A stretch of DNA of 64,000 nt from Takakia lepidozioides (lineage: Eukaryota; Streptophyta; Takakiopsida; Takakiales; Takakiaceae): contig CM060731.1 of the NCBI GenBank assembly GCA_030704615.1, positions 45,012,001-45,076,000 of the forward strand, read 5' to 3'. Shown in pieces: positions 54,541 through 64,000 of the stretch. Within the stretch, counting starts at the first letter, position 1. Each line of letters begins with the position of its first letter. The notes beneath the pieces were generated by a model that ran no database searches, was not told the DNA's origin, and saw only the letters and a list, made by a program, of their open reading frames with translations. Position numbers and translations under genes: made by a program.

Positions 54541-56066
54541 TCAAGCGCTCAACAAGTGCTCAGCAACCTTCATGACTTTCTCGCGAGTGCTCAACGCCTT
54601 GATGCCCTTGAAAACCTCTCTATCGTGTTTCTTATTCTCACCCCGCATGAAATTTGTCAACTTCCCATACATCGTGTCGATGTCATGGGTTCCGAATGCT
54701 TGCATTACTACACGCTCCATGTCTTTAAAAGGCATCACATTCTCTTTATTCTCACTGCCAGGGAACACAGAAATGAATTAGCTGTGATCACAAGTAATAA
54801 AAAATTCCAAACAATAGAAAAGCAAGAGGGTGCTTTAGTACCTTTGCTGTCTGAGAAGGCTCTCCAACATCGCCACTTTCTTGAGCAGCTCAGTCTCTGT
54901 AGAAGATCTCATTGGCGGAGGCGCCAAACTGGCAGGTCCAGCTCCTTCTCCGTCATTGATCGTACCCTACTCCAGACAAGATCACAAGATCATCCTCAGC
55001 TGAAGTCCACTCTGGCTTTCTACATTTTCTCGAGAAAACGCTTAACCACATCGCTGCATATTCACCTCACTATTCAGATCCAAGGAAGACTGCATTTGAT
55101 AATAGTTTTGAGAGTAGGCCAGCACCCGATGGCCTTGCCGGACGATTCGGATAGAGAAACCTATTGGATATTGAGAATTTTACCTTCTTTTGTTTCTTCT
55201 TTGCAGCTGTCACCTTTTTCTTGAGCTCAGCGGATGCTTCAGGAAGGCTGAGGACAGCTCCCTCACCTACATCATCCAATGCCATCGTCCTCTTCTTCTT
55301 CTTCTTCTTCTTCTTCTTCTTGAGCACAGTTGGCAACTTTTTCTCAAGCTCAGCGGATGCTTCAGGAAGGCTGAGGACAGCTCCATCCACTACGTCATCC
55401 AATGCCATCTCAACCTGCAATTCCAGCCACGGTTCTGTTGAGTTTACATTCTCAATTTACAATTTGACCAATTCAGATGCAGTGGCCAAAGATGAATTCT
55501 AAAGACAAATGAAACAAACGAACTCTCTAAGCATGCATAATTTGACAAACGTACTAATGGTAGTAGACATACATATTGCTTCAATTCAATGTTCAGATTA
55601 AAACCTGAAAATCAGTGTGAGAAACAAGATCCAACCAGGGAGGACATGGGCTGCAAGGAACAATCGAGCTTGCAGACTGCACTGTGTTTTTCTTCTTCCA
55701 GTAATGTAAGATTTCTTTGGTGGCCTCGTAGATATCACTGGGTTGCCATCTATATGTTATAGATGCAAAATTGAGAGCTGCCATGTCTGAGCACTTCTGC
55801 TCAATCAACTTCTTGACCTCGATGCGTGCTTCAACATCCTCCCGAAGGTTAGGAGGATGAGTCAGAAACCCAGCCTCAACCAACCATGCTTTCAGAATCT
55901 TTCTATTATGCATGAAAGAGAGATATTGTGTGTGCCAGGTCCTACGCAAGCACTCCTTACCATACTTTTTTCCTGTCTCCCGAAATCTGTGAGCAGGGGG
56001 GTTGAAGATATCATTGTATGTGGGCGCCTCTAGCACACGTCCTTTTGCTTGTGGCATAGTACTCAT
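54541..56066 (-). CDS. Putative multi-exon plant gene of unknown function
   Basis: Three minus-strand blocks look coding and lie in order: 56066-55593 (EAPTYNDIFNPPAHRFRETGKKYGKECLRRTWHTQYLSFMHNRKILKAWLVEAGFLTHPPN..; YRWQPSDIYEATKEILHYWKKKN), 55420-55160 (two copies of MALDDV(V/G)(D/E)GAVLSLPEASAEL(E/K)KK separated by a poly-Lys run), and 54768-54541 (FKDMERVVMQAFGTHDIDTMYGKLTNFMRGENKKHDREVFKGIKALSTREKVMKVAEHLLSA). I recognise no family. Exon borders are not fully defined, and the blocks may not all belong together. The exon at 58090-57904 could be its 5' part. Confidence 0.4.
55222..55410 (-). repeat. Duplicated exon segment around a (TTC)n tract
   Basis: About 66 bp (GAGCTCAGCGGATGCTTCAGG.. 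through ..CATCCAATGCCAT) occurs at 55,222-55,287 and 55,343-55,409, separated by (TTC)10-11 at 55,290-55,321. On the minus strand this encodes a repeated acidic/hydrophobic motif joined by about 10 lysines. Confidence 0.75.
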
Positions 56067-56870
56067 AATGCTTCCTTCAGATGCCTCACATGATGATCTG
56101 TTCTTCTGGTCACAATTCCAAGCTTTTAGCCCAGTGACATCTAAGATTTGAGCAGCACTTGCATCACCTTCCTGAGCTAAGGCTTGCAGCTACTGGAGGA
56201 TCTGCAACCGCTGCAGCTCAACCCTTTTCTGTGGCTGTTCTGTGTTGGTAATAACCACAGGCTGCACGATAGATAAATTCAGAAGAGTTAATACTATGTT
56301 TAGTTCAGCCCATGTCTCTAGGTTTTTGAGCTGTCACGACTAATCACTGCGCCATGCAGTCTGATGCTCGTGAAGAGAAAGGATAACACTGTCTATTTCC
56401 GCATTTTCTAAGTATTTGAGGTGCCAAATACTTCCAATATTTTAGGGTTCATTGTGATTCAAAAAGAACATAATTAGAAACTGGAAGCAAGCATTGCCGG
56501 CTATTTGCAGACATCTTTGAAAACTGTCTAAAGTGAAGTCAAATGAGTATGCAGTTGTCTTCTCTCAACATTGCACACATTCAAGCTGAAGGCATCAGCA
56601 CTATAGGACTGCAACCACATCAAATTTTCCCAGTTCACTGAGAAGTTCAGTTTGGTAGGACAGATTAACTAGTCGGCACAGTGTTATTGTTTGTGTCAGA
56701 TGGCAATGCTTGATATCTGTTTGTGGTTTCTGGTGCAGGAGATGAGGCTTTCTGAAGGTTGAGTCTGCTGAGAGTATGTGATTCCAGATCTTTCTTGAGT
56801 ACTTGGGTGCAATGAGTCTGTCTATGGAGAAACAGATTCCTCGCCAACCCTTTCTGGCAATTTGCACAGG

Positions 56871-57497
56871 CACACATCCCCAGGTGGACCTAAGGCTATC
56901 TTGTCCCGGGCTTCCGCCCAGCCCTGTGCAGTTCCCTCTAGCAGTAATGCTGCATATTCCAAAGATGAAGAATCAGCAGTTACTAAAGGCTCTCCCCTCC
57001 AGACATTACAGTGGCCTATGAAGTCGTCTGCTCAACTATCTGGCAATTTTGAGGAGCTGCTGACACCCAGTTCGGGGTGCCCTGGAGGGTCGGTGCCAGG
57101 GCCGACACCAATTCCTTCCCTACAACAATGCAGCGAATACAAAGAGGCTATTATCTTGGGTAACCCATTGTCGGGCAAATGCAGGTCAAAGCATGACATG
57201 TCACAAGGTCCAATTGCTCGATATATGCCGCAAGGAAAGCCTGAAGCTTGCGCACAACTTCCTAGAAAAGTGGATGGGATGATAGGAATTGACCCTCATG
57301 GTAAATCAGCTAAGCTGGCAGATGCCCTTGAAGTGCATTGTTCTCAAGCATGTCAGAAGCGGTTAATCATGTTTGACCAAAGTAGGGGGAGGGGGAGGAT
57401 ATTTGTGCGCTCAGCTCTTGTCCAGGAAATGTGCTCTCTATCACAAGCGGCTTCGACCATTGGTGATGATGGACGGCCTACTGAGATAATACCTTAA
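56871..57497 (+). CDS. Putative terminal exon of an unknown plant gene
   Basis: Open frame following an acceptor-like CAATTTGCACAG: HTSPGGPKAILSRAS..., GSVPGPTPIPSLQQCSEYKEAIILGN.., PRKVDGMIGIDPHGKSAKLADALEVHCSQACQKRLIMFDQSRGRGRIFVRSALVQEM, ending IGDDGRPTEIIP. The QKRLIMFDQS wording resembles a conserved C-terminal motif in uncharacterised plant proteins. Low-complexity Ser/Pro composition. No upstream exon identified with confidence. Confidence 0.4.
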   Translation, partial: HTSPGGPKAILSRASAQPCAVPSSSNAAYSKDEESAVTKGSPLQTLQWPMKSSAQLSGNFEELLTPSSGCPGGSVPGPTPIPSLQQCSEYKEAIILGNPLSGKCRSKHDMSQGPIARYMPQGKPEACAQLPRKVDGMIGIDPHGKSAKLADALEVHCSQACQKRLIMFDQSRGRGRIFVRSALVQEMCSLSQAASTIGDDGRPTEIIP

Positions 57498-57903
57498 TAT
57501 CTTTCAAAAATGCTACACAAGGATTGAAAGCAAGCATTCCTAAAAAAAACACACATGACATGGACAGTGTAGTAGTTGAGAGAGAGAATGAAGAAAAGTA
57601 GCAACAACTAGGTCAAAACGAGTTTGAGGCAATTAAACCCATTCACCGAGTTGGAATGGTAAGAAGACAACCTTGACATGTATGCCATGATGCCAAAAGC
57701 TGCCCATCTTCCTGCTCAGCCACTTCTTGAACTTGAAGAAGAAGATGGCTACGAGTCAAGACAACTACTCATAACCCCTCAAAATGCAAACTGTTTGGCA
57801 TTCCTGCATAGTACGTACCTTACCTCTGGCAGCTAGGACACTAAAGGGGATCATTCACCCTATTCATTTGAGAACCTGAATGAGCAGGGAATAGGTCCAA
57901 TTA

Positions 57904-58090
57904 AGGCACCTTGTTTGAAGTCTTTGCAGGTTTCTTCAAAGCTTGTTGCAAGGGCGGTAGATTCAGTTCGCGCAACTTCGCATTGTTTCTCTTGATGTTC
58001 TCCATGCGTAGCTTTTCGTAATTGGTAAGCACTTCAACATCCTCTTCATTGGATAGAAGAGATGTTGGTAGAAGGGGTTGCTTTATCTGC
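57904..58090 (-). CDS. Putative exon with YEKLRxENIKRNNAKLRELNL motif
   Basis: The minus-strand exon starts after TTTTGTTTGCAG (58091) and ends at a GTGCC donor-like site. It encodes IKQPLLPTSLLSNEEDVEVLTNYEKLRMENIKRNNAKLRELNLPPLQQALKK. The YE+LR..NI.RN...L..L pattern is a short motif common in plant nuclear proteins of unknown role and near the N-terminus of WDR76-like proteins. It may be an exon of the gene at 54.5-56.1 kb. Confidence 0.45.
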
Positions 58091-58721
58091 AAACAAAATT
58101 CCATTAGTCTTGGCTAAAAGAGATGTCTCCCACATTTCAGGGCTTGAAATGTGAAGCAGGAAGCAGGAAGACTGAGAGTCTTTGTTTTCAAACTTGGGGG
58201 GAATTTGAGCATGCATCGCCAGGCAGTTGTTATAATTCCCTTGTTATTCATGAGCATATATCCATTTAGTCAGACCATGAGCATGTTAAAACACACAATG
58301 ATGTCAAACATCATCACTATGTAAGTACTAGCGAAGAGAGCGGGTAGAGAGAGGAGTCAACTGTAAGGTATATTACAGGCTGATTACATGCCGATCACGA
58401 ATTGGCATGATATTGAGGCAATCGCCCATACACTTTTTCCATGCATGATATTCTTTTCATTCACAATATGGCTGGGATTATCTTTGCATTCTTACATAAC
58501 TGCCAGTTTAATGTTCCAGGAAGGTGATTTAAGAGCATATTCCCTGGCAACGGAGAGTGGGAGATGTAGCTCACAGGAGAAGATTTGCTACTCCAGGGGG
58601 ATTTAAGTAACCACACAGGGAATTGACTTGAGTTGTAAACCTTGTAAGCTGCTCATCATTGTTCACCTTAGCCGCGTTAGGTTAGATAGAGGGATACATT
58701 AGCAGGATCAAGATGATGCTA

Positions 58722-59044
58722 TTTTGGATGTCGTCAGTGCTAGCCTTTGAATCAGCAGGCAATGCCCCCAGCAACAGGATTTTCTTTGAAATGCACAGCT
58801 CCTTTGTCAAGTTTCAGTTGAGTTTCACAACAGTGGATCTTTCAGGCTTATTTCACTAAAGTATCACAATGATACCTTTTAAATTTTGGATGTCGTCGGT
58901 GCCAGCCTTTGAATCAGTAGGCAATGCCCCAACAACAGGATTTTCTTTGAAATGCACAGCTGCTTTGTCAAGTTTCAGTTGAGTTCCACACCAGTGGATC
59001 TTTCAGGCTCATTTCACTAAAGTATCACAATTATACCTTTTAAA
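58722..59044. repeat. Tandem duplication, 2 x about 161 bp
   Basis: Copy 1, 58722-58883; copy 2, 58884-59044. Both run TTTTGGATGTCGTC(A/G)GTGC.AGCCTTTGAATCAG... to ...TCACTAAAGTATCACAAT(G/T)ATACCTTTTAAA, with about 8 differences. Non-coding. Confidence 0.85.
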
Positions 59045-61165
59045 CCAACATGGACAGTGCTAAATTCCAGGGTTTTAAGATTCATCACAATACAGATTCA
59101 TCATTCTCATTCCTTGCCCTGGTAACGCTTACAACGGACACATGATCTCAAACTCCAATCCTAAATGAGCTAGAGGAGATAAAATACCTCCAGAGGGTTA
59201 TTAGAACTTGGTTTGCAATGCGGAACCTTGAATCTCATTGGAGTCCTCCAGGCACCTCCAGCAACTCATCCTCTAGCATCCGATAAGTAAAAAACAAAAG
59301 CTCATGTAATCCAGCTCCTGAACACAACCGAAATCCCATAGCGCTGGTCATCATGCTCTTCTTCTTCCTGTCCGCCATTGTTCCTGGCGCGACTACCTCC
59401 CGCCATATCTATCCATTTTTTTAACATCATCCATTACAAAGTTTTTAGTTCATCCATTCTCAAGGGGTTGGGTACTTCATCCATTTTGGAAGGATCCCAC
59501 CTGGCTCCCGTGCAGGTGTCCACCGGTCGGCTCCCAGACATGGGTGGGGGGTCACCCTGCTGCGATGGCTGACCGGAAGGCACGGGCATGGAAGTCCTGG
59601 ATTAGGATAGGAAACCAATTTTGTCCAGCTTTTTGAAACATTGTGACCCCGAAAAGAAGGTACGTTGTGGGGTAAAAGGGGCATACCATAGATATCAGCA
59701 TCCTGCCAATTCAGCCCGCGCTCATGGCAGTGGGTCAGCATAACCCCTACAGATGTTGAGTGACCCCTTAGAGCCGCAATGTAGAGTGGAGTCTCTCAGT
59801 GTTGGAAAGCTGTCAGACCACAATCAATGAAGCCGGGGAGGAAGCCGGGAGCTCCCAGTGGCTAGAAGTCTTAGATCGTCATCTACCCCCTGTGTTAGTA
59901 CATTTGGCACCCATGGTGAGTCCTCTCATTATAAGCTGTGGCCAGAGCTATGTGGTATGGAATTTATGTGCCCATGCCAGTTTTACGATTGCTCAGGTTA
60001 CATACTCATTCTTGGCTGAATTGAATGCCCATAATGTACCAACAGAGATAGCAATGGCAGTTGCAAAAACTGGTACTTGCGATCAACTCTTACCATATTT
60101 ACAGGATCAAGATCTATCAACTTAGACTATGTGTTTTGGGCATACAACAAGGATTGCTATGTATGGTTGGCAGGCGTTCCTATGGCACATCCCGCGGAGT
60201 CTGCATTGCAAGATCTGACAGCAACTTGGACGGAGGCCTCAATAGTTATGCGCCATGAATTTGAAGTTACCATGGCTCAATGTATATTGTCAATCTACAT
60301 CTGGTTAAAACTGCTTGGTGATGATTTTGGATACAGGTTCGAGGGGCAGCATTGACATGTTTTGCAGGCTTGACAGCTGCTGCCTTCTCAAAATTTTCAC
60401 CATCCAAGCAAGATTTTGTCTTGTCTACCGTTGTACGCCCCTGTGAGCTCTTCTGCACTCCACACAGACGCAATACTGCCTTCTTTGGTTTATTTCCATG
60501 ATCTTGGAATCATGGTAAATCTGGCTGTCCTGATTCTACAAAAACTTACTTTGCATATTTGGGACAAACTTCTGTCTGTCCCATGCCCTTGGGGCCCCTT
60601 CTTCCTCTGTATTTTTCTGTATTTGTTGGGCTATCATTCAGTTTATGGAGCACCACAATTGGAATTACCCAAACTAGCTGGGCTCTCCCGTTGTGTATTG
60701 AGGGCTGTATGGCTTCTTCTTATGGTCAGAGATTGTTTTCTGGTTTAGTGTGAACATAACAAGAAACAAAGACGTTGTTGTTGCACATTTTGCCTGCAGC
60801 GATGGCCCTCATGTTGAAGAGGTTAGTTTTCTGAGATTCTGGATCACTTGCATGCCCACTCTAAGATGCAATTTTGAATGTGGGTGGCTTGCATATGGAG
60901 GGAGCAGTTCACTGGATGTGGTGATCAGCTCTTTGGGCCTTCACTGGGTCAATGATCTTCCAGGTGCAATGTCGCAGGAACACTTCAATGACAGATACTT
61001 GAGATAGTCCATCAGCCCTGTTTTGATTATTCAGTCAGTGAGGGCTCAAGTACTTGTACTCAGCCCGAGGTTTAAGCATTCGGAAGGAAGGAGGGCGATT
61101 GGAGGTGAATCCCTACTTGTGCAACATTTCAGAGTGAGCAAACTCAGTGGGGCGGGAAGGAGACA
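59045..61165. other. No firmly recognisable gene
   Basis: Several medium frames (59799-60125 +, 60077-60355 +, 59460-59741 -) read plausibly (e.g. YVFWAYNKDCYVWLAGVPMAHPAESALQDLTATW) but match nothing I know and are not linked by clear splice sites. Part of this may be the 5' arm of the transposon whose transposase begins at 61166. I did not find its CACTA terminus. Confidence 0.3.
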
Positions 61166-63935
61166 ATGCGTGGAACAGTGTCGATTGCAGACGTTGGAGG
61201 GATAGAGATTGATCAAAGGTATTTAAGAATGCCGAGGCAAGGCCGGGACAGACGAATTTGGTGCCGATGTATGCAGTGCAGACAAACTGCACAGGGAGAA
61301 AGACTAGTTAGCCACAACACAGCTGCTGCTCATGTATGGAGGGATGGCATTTCTGACTTAGATGAACGAATCGATCGCCCCACCTCACAAGATGTAGAGG
61401 CACAAGAGTTGTCTTCTCAAGGGACAACATTAGGTGATGATGAAGAATTGGTAGACAATGTTCAAGTTGTGGAGGAGGCTCAAATTGAGCATTTGGAGGA
61501 CAATGTTGGTACCCCGATGACATTGGCTTCTGCCTTGTTGACCTGGCTCATAGCAGTGCAAGGGGTATGGGACAGCAGTGGCATGTCCATCGAACTACAG
61601 GGCTTTATGCTCAAAGAGTTGTTTGGGGGGCTCAACATCAGGCGTGAGACTCCACTTGGGGAGCAGACTTTGGGGAAGTTGCTTAAACAAATGCCTGCAG
61701 ATTGGAACGGAGACTTGGATGGGATCCAAGCACCCTCATCGTGGGACAAGTTGTTGGAAACCTACAAGGAGTTAGGGATGGTGAAAGCAAGAAGGTGGAG
61801 GATGTGTGTGGGTACCGAGGAATTTGCACATGCTGCTAATGTCTACAGACCTAGCATGGAGGATAATTACAAAACTAGCCAAGTACAAAGTTGTGGGTGC
61901 AATCCACCAAAGAACAAACGCGATTGTTTGGAGTGTGCCGAGCAATGTGCAGATTGTGGGACTTTGAGGAAGGACATGGTTGCCTTTGATTACCTCCCAA
62001 TTGCGGAGCAACTGGATCTTATCATGCACTCGAAAACATATTGCAGAGAGATCTTGACCCTCTGGAGGAACCGTGATTGCTAGATGGGCAGGGATGCGAC
62101 AGACGCCCCTGCTCGGTTGGAAGAGTTATGGGATGGTGAAAAAATGAGGGTTTATCAAAAAATTTGGAACCCAGAGCAGGAGTGGGAGTTACCGACAGAG
62201 TGCCCTAATTCAGCTTGTAGAATGGTGTACAATGCATTTCCAAGCAGGTCTGAATACTTGAGGCGTGGTTGGGACGATGTAAGAGCGGTGTATGACTTTG
62301 AATGTTGGCGGTGTCAAGGCAGCATTGTAGCACCAAAGAAAATGTGCAAGGGTGACCCAAGGTACATCGCTTTGGGAGCCCATTGGGATGGGTTTTTGAC
62401 AACAAGACGCAATTCAAGAAATTGTTGGGTACTAGAAGTAAATATCTTGAACGCAGGCAAGGGAAGTTCCATTAGTTTGTTGCCCGTGTTGTTCATTCCC
62501 TTCAACACATGTCAAGAGGCTATTTTGGACAGGGTGAAGGATTCAAGGGCCTCCTTTTTACAACCTTTCATGGAGGAATTGGAGCAGATGTTTGTAGATG
62601 GATTTCAAACCCATTTCCGATATCCTCCACGCTTGATTAGCAGACATCTGTCAACGGAGGAAGGGCCCGTAGTTATAAGGGCCATGTTGATGTTGTTCAG
62701 GGGAGACCATCCTGCCCAATGCAAGATTGGAATGTTGAAGGCATCTGGTAAAGGGGGCTGCAGGAGGTGCGTAATGCATTCTACTTTGGTGGGTGGTCAA
62801 TACGTGTATGATCATAACCGTCTGCAAGTTCATGATGCCCCTCGACGACGATCTGTTTAGGAATTGTTTAAGTGTGTTCGAAAGTGGAAACGTGCATCCA
62901 CAAATGCTGTTCGAGAACAGCTTGGACGTGAGAGTGGTGTTTCAGGAGAGTCACCTCTTTGGCGGTTGTACCACCTCTATGCGTTTGACATCTCTCAAGA
63001 TCTAGTTTACGATATGATGCATATTGCAGGTTTGAACCTCTTCAAATACTTCATCTCCAAGCTATTCTCTGAAGTGGTTGGCCTCCAAGATGCCTCTGCG
63101 CTATTAGTAGAGATCACACATATATGCAAATGCGTCACCAGCACACGACCGTACGAACTCAAGCAAGGCAGGTGGCTGACTAATCCTGTAGAGAGGCATT
63201 CTGCATACATGGCTGAAGAAAATCAGCATTTCGTTCAATGGATGTTGCCGCACGTCCTTAATTTGCTGCACGGACGAATATCTCAGAGCAGGTGGACAAT
63301 TGGGTTCATTCTTGTGGATATTTCTCATTATTTTTTTAATTGGACAAGGAGGAAGGGATGGATGGTAGAGGACCTTGATGCTGTACGTGTCCTCCTCCAA
63401 GCATGGCGAGTGCACTCGGAGGAGCTGGATGGACCCAATGGTGCTCCTTTAGAACATGTTACAGGTGCTGCACATATTCTAGAAGATGTTCTTAGGTTTG
63501 GGCCCAATGATGTGTACTGGTGCTTTGCTTTTGAGCGCGAAGTCTCGCGCTATGGAAGAATAAAGACGAACCAAAAGTTCATGGAGACCACCTTTATTCA
63601 GTACTATTCACGGAGGCTTTTTAGCAGTGTGATGGATCAGGTTGGCGAGGAGAAGGATGGCCTCCAGATGGACCAGCGAGCCATTTTACTAATACACAAA
63701 CATCTTGTTTGTCCCACAGGTAATTGCATATGTTTATTATTTTTGTACCCAAATTGAGGGTGTCTAGAGCTTGTTGGCTGCCCAACTTCACTTGGTTTCC
63801 GCATCTTGTCCGAAATTTTTCTCACATAGTTTTTCCTTTGATGAGCAGGAGTTGATTGGGAGATTGAAGGCCGGTTTCGGTGTCCTCCGTGGCACAACAG
63901 GTGTGCCATGAGGGTAAGGAAGCCACAAAACTACT
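61166..63935 (+). pseudogene. TNP2-like transposase of a divergent CACTA-related family, with two in-frame UAG
   Basis: One frame runs from ATG 61166 to the donor at 63719 (ACAG/GTAATTGC), with an intron to 63848 (GATGAGCAG) and a further exon VDWEIEGRFRCPPWHNRCAMRV. Features: N-terminal WCRCMQCRQTAQGERLVSH cysteine motif; CGCNPPKNKRDCLECAEQCADCG; CPNSACRMVYNAFPS; ALGAHWDGFLTT (conserved Asp); MLMLFRGDHPAQCKIGMLKASGKGGCRRC; YDMMHIAGLNLFKYFISKL (TNP2-type DxMHI); late block FGPNDVYWCFAFEREVSRYGRIKTNQKFMET, equivalent to the DUF4218 GPVASRW..ER region. In-frame TAG codons at 62081-62083 (after NRDC, where Trp is likely) and 62858-62860 (after RRRSV) interrupt it. Quite unlike the TNP2 of CACTA-1, so a separate family. 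The remainder lies beyond the window. Confidence 0.8.
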
Positions 63936-64000
63936 AAGGAACACGACTCATAACGCTTGTGCTGCAATGGTGCATCTCAAGGGGATTCTAATAGGAAACA

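Overview
This window is repeat-dominated nuclear DNA from a streptophyte plant. The coding relics are plant-like: a PLS-class pentatricopeptide-repeat (PPR) protein with E and start-of-DYW domains, an armadillo-type kinesin motor fragment, cytosolic ribosomal proteins L8 and L28, and a NAA38/LSM-like protein. Introns have GT..AG borders. DYW-type PPRs together with TNP2 transposases and a methyltransferase-carrying Ty3/gypsy element suggest a seed-free land plant (fern, lycophyte or bryophyte grade). The species call is an inference; no intact ordinary host gene confirms it.

Left third (1-20 kb): copia and Ty3/gypsy debris, then a gypsy LTR (1668-14507) split by a structurally complete 12.2-kb CACTA element (1767-13999; matching terminal inverted repeats, 3-bp target duplication TTA). 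The CACTA carries a TNP2 transposase on + and, on -, a multi-exon Transposase_24-like gene fused to an FCP1/NIF-like phosphatase domain. To its right lies part of a LINE reverse transcriptase (-), invaded by a 3.0-kb non-autonomous CACTA (15220-18261) holding PPR fragments, and by a ~1-kb TIR element with a 7-bp TSD (18604-19587).

Middle (20-36 kb): a copia element (20.1-21.0 kb and 28.3-29.5 kb) whose centre is replaced by a 7.2-kb block with a decayed PPR-PLS-E gene (-, about 26.1 to 23.4 kb). Then comes a gypsy element (-, 29.5-34.1 kb) with gag, PR, RT, RNase H, IN and 5' LTR, cut off inside IN. The rest of the LINE (+) follows, with a tRNA-derived SINE inside it. The LINE halves at 14.5 kb and 34.1 kb lie in opposite orientations, and each abuts a gypsy LTR with a matching 5-bp duplication. 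That implies one gypsy insertion later torn apart by an inversion.

Right (36-64 kb): mostly non-coding sequence with minisatellites and two kinesin exons, then the most notable object: a Ty3/gypsy element (-, about 42.8-50.4 kb, possibly further). Its first ORF is an uninterrupted 1402-codon gag - CCHC - protease - C5-cytosine DNA methyltransferase polyprotein. An in-frame UAG in a tobamovirus-type readthrough context separates it from RT-RNase H-integrase, and the integrase C-terminus carries a PHD finger. The element thus couples a DNA-methylation writer with a probable histone reader. Upstream sits a cluster of host gene fragments (RPL8, NAA38, RPL28, alanine aminotransferase). The window ends with unrecognised plant-like exons and a second, highly divergent TNP2-like transposase with two in-frame UAG codons (61166-63935).
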